Origin: Sphingomonadales bacterium
GTDB taxonomy: Bacteria > Pseudomonadota > Alphaproteobacteria > Sphingomonadales > Sphingomonadaceae
Direction: 5' to 3'
Assembly: GCA_024636595.1 (NCBI GenBank)
Contig: JAGXGT010000107.1
Location: 1-11,763, forward strand
DNA: 11,763 nt
In this document: in pieces, positions 8,451 to 11,763 of the stretch
Layout: each line of letters begins with the position of its first letter
Position numbering within the stretch: position 1 is the stretch's first letter
Notes under the pieces: generated by a model
The model's database searches: none
What the model saw: the letters and a program-made list of their open reading frames with translations, nothing else
Told to the model about the DNA's origin: nothing
Made by a program: the position numbers and the translations under genes

Positions 8451-8777
8451 ATGGCTACCAAAGCAATTACCGACGCAAGTTTTGAAGGCGACGTCCTGAA
8501 AGCGGACGGCCCGGTTCTCGTCGACTTCTGGGCGGAATGGTGCGGTCCTTGCAAAATGATCGGTCCTGCGCTGGAAGAAATCAGCAATGAAATGTTGGGT
8601 AAGGTAACGATCGCCAAGCTCAACATCGACGACAGCCCGGATGCGCCGGCAAAATATGGCGTCCGCGGTATCCAGACCATGATCCTGTTTAACAACGGCG
8701 TTCCGGTTGAAACCAAGGTCGGCGCGGCTCCGAAAAGCCAGCTTAAATCCTGGCTCGAGTCCAGCCTGCCCGCCTAA
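8451..8777 (+). CDS. trxA: Thioredoxin TrxA with Gln at the cis-proline position
   Basis: A 108-residue single-domain thioredoxin, the usual length, with no signal peptide, so cytoplasmic. It reduces protein disulphides and is itself recharged by thioredoxin reductase. The active site is WCGPC at residues 30-34, preceded by the buried Asp25 (VDFWAEW). The KLNID strand and the VGA glycine region are also present. The odd point is the loop facing the active site. Nearly all thioredoxins have Ile-cisPro-Thr there, but this protein reads GIQTMILF with Gln75 (codon CAG 8673-8675), aligned to Pro76 of E. coli. One C-to-A change at 8674 from CCG would account for it. The start is fixed by the site at 8440-8444. 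The stop overlaps the convergent phosphatase gene by 4 bp. Placement after addA is common in alphaproteobacteria. The family call is secure; whether this copy is fully active is not. Confidence 0.95.
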   Translation: MATKAITDASFEGDVLKADGPVLVDFWAEWCGPCKMIGPALEEISNEMLGKVTIAKLNIDDSPDAPAKYGVRGIQTMILFNNGVPVETKVGAAPKSQLKSWLESSLPA

Positions 8778-9580
8778 GTTCTGAAGATATCCCCAAGCTG
8801 CTCGGCGGCCTCGTCCCAGAGTTTTGGTGACGAGGCACCGAGCAGTCCCTTTTTGCGGTCCGCAGGGCGGTATGCCGATCCGTCCCAGCGCGCGCATTTT
8901 CCGCCCGCTTCGTTGAGAAACAATACCCCGGAAGCATGGTCCCAGGGCAGGGTCCGGTGGAATATGGAAAGATGGTTGGTGCCTTGCACCAGTCGCGGAT
9001 ATTGCTCGGCAGCACAGCGCGGTATGTCGACTATCTCATAGTGAGGCTGAGCAGCGGCCAGTAAAGTTTCTCGCTCTTCCGGCGTCATAAATCCCGTCGC
9101 AAGCGCCGCCACAGGGCGGTCGGGATGGTCGGCGGGTACAGTGAGCCGTTTCCCATTCATCCAGGCGCCACCATTTTTTGCGGCATGGCAGATGCGCCCG
9201 GTGAGCGGATCATAGAGCCAGCCAGCGACGGTTTCATCCTCTTCGGCGAGCGCAATCATGATCCCGAAAGGTGGCTCCCCAGCGGCGTAATTGCCAGTGC
9301 CATCGATCGGATCGATGATCCACACCTGACCATCCGCCAGTTGATCCAGCACCGCCTCATCGGTGGCAAAGGCCTCTTCTCCAACGATTTTCGCGTCTGG
9401 CAACAGCGCAGCGAGCGCCCCTTCGATAAATTCCTCGCTGAGTTTGTCGGCGATGGTAACCAGATCACCTGGCGTCTTCTCGTCAATCTGATGTGATTTC
9501 AGGTTCTGGTAATAAGGCAGCACGATATCGCGTGACGCGTTTTCGATGATGTCGAGAACGGGCTGATAGAGTTCGTGCAA
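8774..9580 (-). CDS. Inositol monophosphatase family phosphatase (substrate uncertain)
   Basis: A 268-residue, metal-dependent phosphatase of the inositol monophosphatase superfamily. Family motifs are intact: GEEAF (67-71, Glu68/Glu69), WIIDPIDGTGNY (87-98, with metal ligands Asp90 and Asp93) and WDHASG (213-218, Asp214) followed by NEAGG. The second motif has GTGNY where classical enzymes have GTTNF. Members of this family act on inositol-1-phosphate, histidinol phosphate (HisN), 3'-phosphoadenosine phosphate (CysQ) or fructose bisphosphate, and sequence reading alone does not decide which. It lies 4 bases downstream of argJ on the same strand and is probably cotranscribed, so a role in amino-acid synthesis such as HisN is possible but unproven. 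The start is TTG (9580-9578), chosen because a strong AGGAG sits 8 bases upstream and the protein then begins at the usual N-terminal helix. The 3' end overlaps trxA by 4 bp. Confidence 0.88.
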   Translation of the reverse strand: MHELYQPVLDIIENASRDIVLPYYQNLKSHQIDEKTPGDLVTIADKLSEEFIEGALAALLPDAKIVGEEAFATDEAVLDQLADGQVWIIDPIDGTGNYAAGEPPFGIMIALAEEDETVAGWLYDPLTGRICHAAKNGGAWMNGKRLTVPADHPDRPVAALATGFMTPEERETLLAAAQPHYEIVDIPRCAAEQYPRLVQGTNHLSIFHRTLPWDHASGVLFLNEAGGKCARWDGSAYRPADRKKGLLGASSPKLWDEAAEQLGDIFRT

Positions 9581-9584
9581 GACG

Positions 9585-10814
9585 CTAGCTCCTGTAGTCG
9601 GCGTTGATATCGATATAGCCGTGGGTCAGATCGCAGGTCCAGACCGTTGCCTTGCCATCGCCAAGACCGATATCGACCGCAATATCAATCTCGCTTCCCT
9701 TGAGATGCGCCGCGACCGGTGCTTCGTCATAATCCGGCACGACAAGTCCGTCGCGGGCCACGGTGACACCGCCAAAGCTGATCGCCAGTCGGTCGCGATC
9801 CGCCGGTTCGCCCGCTTTGCCTACGGCCATCACCACCCGGCCCCAATTGGCGTCTTCCCCAGCAATGGCGGTCTTGACCAAAGGAGAATTGGCGATCGAC
9901 AGGGCAATGCGTTTTGCGCTGGCATCGCTATCCGCCCCGGTCACCGCGATTTCGATAAATTTGCTCGCCCCTTCGCCGTCGCGCACCACCAGATGCGCCA
10001 GCCGCATGCACAGATCGCTCAGCGCGGCCTGAAACGCATCGGCGCCATCGTCATCAAATGAAGTCAGGGCAGGGGCAGGGCTTTTCCCGGTGGCGAAGGC
10101 CAGCACCGTATCGCTGGTGGAAGTATCGCTGTCGACAGTGATGCAATTGAAGCTTTTCGCCGTCGCCGCACTCAGCATCTGCTGCAGAAAACCCGCATCG
10201 ACCGCTGCGTCGGTAAAAATATAGCCGAGCATCGTCGCCATATCCGGGGCGATCATGCCCGAACCCTTGATAATCCCGTTGAGATGGACCGTCTGGCCGC
10301 CAATGACAGCACTCGTGGTCGACATTTTGGGGAAAGTGTCCGTCGTCATAATCGTCGCTGCTGCGGCTTCCCAATGGCAGGGCTGCGCATCAAACACGCC
10401 TTTCAGGCCTGCTTCGGCCTTGTCCTGCGGCAGAGGCACGCCGATCACGCCGGTCGAAGACACGAATATTTCGTCTGCCGCGCATCCGAGATGGTCCGAT
10501 ACCAGCGATACTATTTTCTGCACTGCGGCCATGCCGCGCGCGCCGGTAAAGGCATTGGCATTGCCGGCGTTGACGACCAGGGCGCGCGCCTTGCCGCCCT
10601 GCAGGGCTTCCCGGCAATATTCGACTTCCGGCGAGGGGCATTTGCTGTTGGTCAGCACCCCGGCAACCGCTGTTCCGGCCGCCAGTTCCACAAAGGTGAG
10701 ATCGCAGCGATCCCAGTCTTTATAGCGGGCGCGGGCGATGCGGCAGGTTACGCCCGCTATAGCGGGCAATGCGGGAGATTGTGCTGGCGCCAGAGGCGAA
10801 AGTTTGTCCGACAC
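9585..10814 (-). CDS. argJ: ArgJ, ornithine acetyltransferase / N-acetylglutamate synthase
   Basis: A 409-residue cytoplasmic enzyme of arginine biosynthesis. ArgJ moves the acetyl group from N-acetylornithine to glutamate, and bifunctional forms also acetylate glutamate with acetyl-CoA. The proenzyme cleaves itself before a threonine into two chains. The cleavage motif is clear at DMATMLGYIFTDA (191-203), placing the cut between Ala193 and Thr194, with Thr194 as nucleophile. Other family segments are VNAGNANAFTG (81-91), VSSTGVIG (118-125), TTDTFPK (157-163) and the C-terminal INADYRS. Length is normal for the family. The start is GTG at 10814-10812, with a weak AAGG about 10 bases upstream; a short variable N terminus precedes LPAIAGV, as expected. 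The gene leads a two-gene minus-strand unit with the phosphatase. Whether the enzyme is mono- or bifunctional cannot be told from sequence here. Confidence 0.96.
   Translation of the reverse strand: MSDKLSPLAPAQSPALPAIAGVTCRIARARYKDWDRCDLTFVELAAGTAVAGVLTNSKCPSPEVEYCREALQGGKARALVVNAGNANAFTGARGMAAVQKIVSLVSDHLGCAADEIFVSSTGVIGVPLPQDKAEAGLKGVFDAQPCHWEAAAATIMTTDTFPKMSTTSAVIGGQTVHLNGIIKGSGMIAPDMATMLGYIFTDAAVDAGFLQQMLSAATAKSFNCITVDSDTSTSDTVLAFATGKSPAPALTSFDDDGADAFQAALSDLCMRLAHLVVRDGEGASKFIEIAVTGADSDASAKRIALSIANSPLVKTAIAGEDANWGRVVMAVGKAGEPADRDRLAISFGGVTVARDGLVVPDYDEAPVAAHLKGSEIDIAVDIGLGDGKATVWTCDLTHGYIDINADYRS
9589..9593 (-). promoter_or_regulatory. Ribosome-binding site for the TTG-started phosphatase, inside the argJ tail
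   Basis: On the minus strand AGGAG (9593 to 9589) lies 8 bases before the TTG at 9580. It overlaps the last codons of argJ, whose TAG stop is at 9587-9585. The arrangement supports the TTG start and suggests translational coupling of the phosphatase to argJ. Confidence 0.7.
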
Positions 10815-10874
10815 TTAACTTGCCTTTATTCAATGTTTTGATAGAACGCGCTGATATTGACGGGTGCCTTGTCC
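10815..10874. other. Divergent spacer between argJ and the small exported protein
   Basis: Sixty AT-richer bases separate two genes that point away from each other, so promoters in both directions are expected here. On the plus strand TTGCCT (10820-10825), 16 bases, then TAGAAC (10842-10847) is a weak sigma-70-like pair. I see no convincing minus-strand pair within the spacer and no obvious operator. Confidence 0.3.
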
Positions 10875-11198
10875 ATGAACGCATATATTGCAAGTTTTAT
10901 GTTGCTGCTATTCAACGCTGTCGGCTTGGCCGTGCCTGCGTCTGCGGCAACCGAAGAACGCATGATACCCGAATTGGGAAGCGCCGCCAATCTCTCGGAA
11001 ACTGCAGTTGCCGATCAATGTGCGGCCACCGCAACGGCACGCGCTCACTCATCGACCTTTCAATCCTGCATGTTGGCCATAGCCGGGACTTCCCGGCCAC
11101 TTGTCTTCAAAACCGACAGCAGCGAACCGATCTGGGCCGTGGTTGCGATGCGCTCCGACACCGGCGACAAGCTGGAACATGAAGAAGGCGCGCCCTAG
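10875..11198 (+). CDS. Small predicted exported protein of unknown function, upstream of secA
   Basis: I do not recognise this 107-residue protein. Residues 5-20 form a hydrophobic stretch followed by VPASA, an AXA-type signal-peptidase site, predicting cleavage after Ala24 and a mature chain of about 83 residues. The n-region (MNAY) lacks the usual Lys or Arg, which is odd. The mature part has two cysteines, Cys49 and Cys65, which could form a disulphide in the periplasm, and it ends in EEGAP just before the TAG stop. No domain is evident. ATG 10875 was preferred over an in-frame TTG at 10857 because it puts the hydrophobic core at the N terminus; its ribosome site is weak. The gene is divergent from argJ and lies 105 bp ahead of secA on the same strand. 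A lineage-specific periplasmic protein or a leader controlling secA are both possible. Moderate confidence that it is translated. Confidence 0.6.
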   Translation: MNAYIASFMLLLFNAVGLAVPASAATEERMIPELGSAANLSETAVADQCAATATARAHSSTFQSCMLAIAGTSRPLVFKTDSSEPIWAVVAMRSDTGDKLEHEEGAP

Positions 11199-11211
11199 CG
11201 CCACTTCCATC

Positions 11212-11240
11212 CTTGCCGATATTGATTGGCAAGCGTTTCT
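11212..11240 (+). terminator. Possible weak terminator after the small exported protein gene
   Basis: CTTGCC (11212-11217) and GGCAAG (11228-11233) form a 6-bp stem with a 10-base loop, followed by CGTTTCT. The T-run is short and interrupted and the loop is large, so termination efficiency would be modest. It begins 13 bases after the stop codon at 11198, the right place for a terminator or attenuator between this gene and secA. Confidence 0.3.
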
Positions 11241-11259
11241 CCCTAAATTCATTCTGTTC

Positions 11260-11278
11260 CCGGCGCTTGAGTCGCCGG
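11260..11278. repeat. GC-rich inverted repeat upstream of secA
   Basis: CCGGCG (11260-11265) and CGCCGG (11273-11278) make a perfect 6-bp stem with a 7-base loop, CTTGAGT. Two further A-T pairs are possible past a bulged C. There is no T-run on either strand, so it is a poor intrinsic terminator. The loop contains the proposed secA -35 element, so it may be an operator-like palindrome or an RNA structure in read-through transcripts. Confidence 0.45.
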
Positions 11279-11291
11279 AAAATTCTATAAA
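11267..11291 (+). promoter_or_regulatory. Candidate secA promoter
   Basis: TTGAGT (11267-11272) followed by TCTATAAA (11284-11291) fits the recalled alphaproteobacterial pattern TTGACGS, 10-14 bases, GCTANAWC at the short end. The spacing is too short for a classical 17-base sigma-70 spacer. The predicted start point would fall at or beyond the ribosome site, so the leader would be very short or absent, which weakens the call. Confidence 0.3.
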
Positions 11292-11303
11292 TTGGAAAAT
11301 GTC

Positions 11304-11763
11304 ATGCTCGGCGGTTTAGCCAAATCCATCTTCGGGTCAGCCAATGACCGGTACGTCAAATCAATGCAAAAAGTGGTCGACGCGGTCAATTCGTTTGAAC
11401 CCTCGGTCGAGGTCCTGTCAGACGAAGAACTCGCGGCCAAAACACCCTATTTCAAGGAACGGGTGGCGAATGGCGAGGCGCTGGACGATATTTTGCCGGA
11501 AGCCTTCGCGGTCGTGCGCGAAGCGGCAAAGCGGACCCTCGGCCAGCGGCATTATGATGTGCAGCTGATCGGCGGCATCGTCCTGCATCGTGGTGAAATC
11601 GCCGAAATGCGGACTGGTGAAGGTAAAACCCTGGTCGCCACGCTTGCCTGTTATCTCAATGCAATCGGCGGCAAGGGCGTGCACGTCGTCACCGTCAATG
11701 ATTATCTCGCTCGCCGCGATGCGGAATGGATGAGCCAGGTCTATACTTTCCTCGGTCTGGAAG
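11304..11763 (+). CDS. secA: SecA, preprotein translocase ATPase (5' part only)
   Basis: The first 153 codons of secA are present and the frame runs open to the right edge. SecA is the cytoplasmic and membrane-peripheral motor that pushes unfolded preproteins through SecYEG using ATP. The N-terminal part of NBD1 is complete enough to be certain: the Q-motif region RHYDVQLIGG, then Walker A MRTGEGKT at residues 102-109, the same numbering as in E. coli SecA, then VTVNDYLARRDAEWM. All visible key residues are intact. The start is ATG 11304, supported by GGAA at 11294-11297 with a 6-base gap. An out-of-frame ATG at 11299 is ignored. The preceding spacer carries two possible hairpins and a promoter-like element, so control by read-through from the upstream gene or by its own promoter are both open. 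Confidence 0.97.
   Translation, partial: MLGGLAKSIFGSANDRYVKSMQKVVDAVNSFEPSVEVLSDEELAAKTPYFKERVANGEALDDILPEAFAVVREAAKRTLGQRHYDVQLIGGIVLHRGEIAEMRTGEGKTLVATLACYLNAIGGKGVHVVTVNDYLARRDAEWMSQVYTFLGLE

Noticed and set aside
8774..9580. Naming the phosphatase hisN, suhB or cysQ
   Set aside because: The visible motifs are common to the whole superfamily. Neighbouring argJ suggests but does not show a substrate, so no symbol was given.
9621..10061. Plus-strand open frame of 146 codons opposite argJ
   Set aside because: argJ on the other strand is certain here, and the antisense product has no motif or plausible initiation context.
10857..10874. TTG start for the small exported protein
   Set aside because: It adds six residues before the signal peptide without adding any positive charge or a better ribosome site.
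1..11763. A defence island, mobile element, CRISPR array or new enzyme cluster
   Set aside because: All but one gene belong to well-known core families. There are no direct-repeat arrays, transposases, integrases, phage genes or composition breaks that I can see.

Overview
The window looks like chromosomal core sequence of an alphaproteobacterium, most likely a member of the Sphingomonadales. The reasons are the alphaproteobacterial type of AddB/AddA, the order tsaE-amgK-murU-addB-addA-trxA, the sphingomonad-like TrxA and ArgJ, the moderately high GC content and the very tight gene packing. This assignment rests on recalled family features and gene order, not on a search. I see no transposase, integrase, tRNA, rRNA, CRISPR array or plasmid function.

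Layout. Bases 1-8375 hold a gapless plus-strand run of overlapping genes. They are the 3' end of tsaE (tRNA t6A modification), amgK and murU (salvage of N-acetylmuramic acid into UDP-MurNAc), and addB and addA (helicase-nuclease for double-strand break repair). After a 75-bp gap with a candidate promoter comes trxA (8451-8777, thioredoxin). It converges on a minus-strand pair read from right to left: argJ (10814-9585, arginine biosynthesis) and an inositol-monophosphatase-family phosphatase (9580-8774). The trxA and phosphatase stop codons overlap. Past a 60-bp divergent spacer lies a small, probably exported protein of unknown function (10875-11198). A 105-bp spacer with two possible hairpins and a promoter-like element follows, and then the 5' third or less of the gene for the SecA translocase ATPase (11304 to the window edge).

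How the genes work together. AmgK and MurU form one short pathway: phosphorylation of the recycled sugar at C1, then uridylylation. AddA and AddB are subunits of one complex. tsaE probably shares their transcript through translational coupling rather than function. ArgJ and the phosphatase look like a two-gene operon, with the phosphatase ribosome-binding site lying in the argJ tail.

I found no new multi-gene system. The points most worth a second look are a thioredoxin whose near-invariant cis-proline position reads as glutamine, a small signal-peptide protein just upstream of secA that could be a secretion-monitoring leader, a strong local excess of the hexamer ATATTG (mostly the codon pair ATA-TTG for Ile-Leu), and a shared palindromic GCGCTTGAG element in front of trxA and secA.
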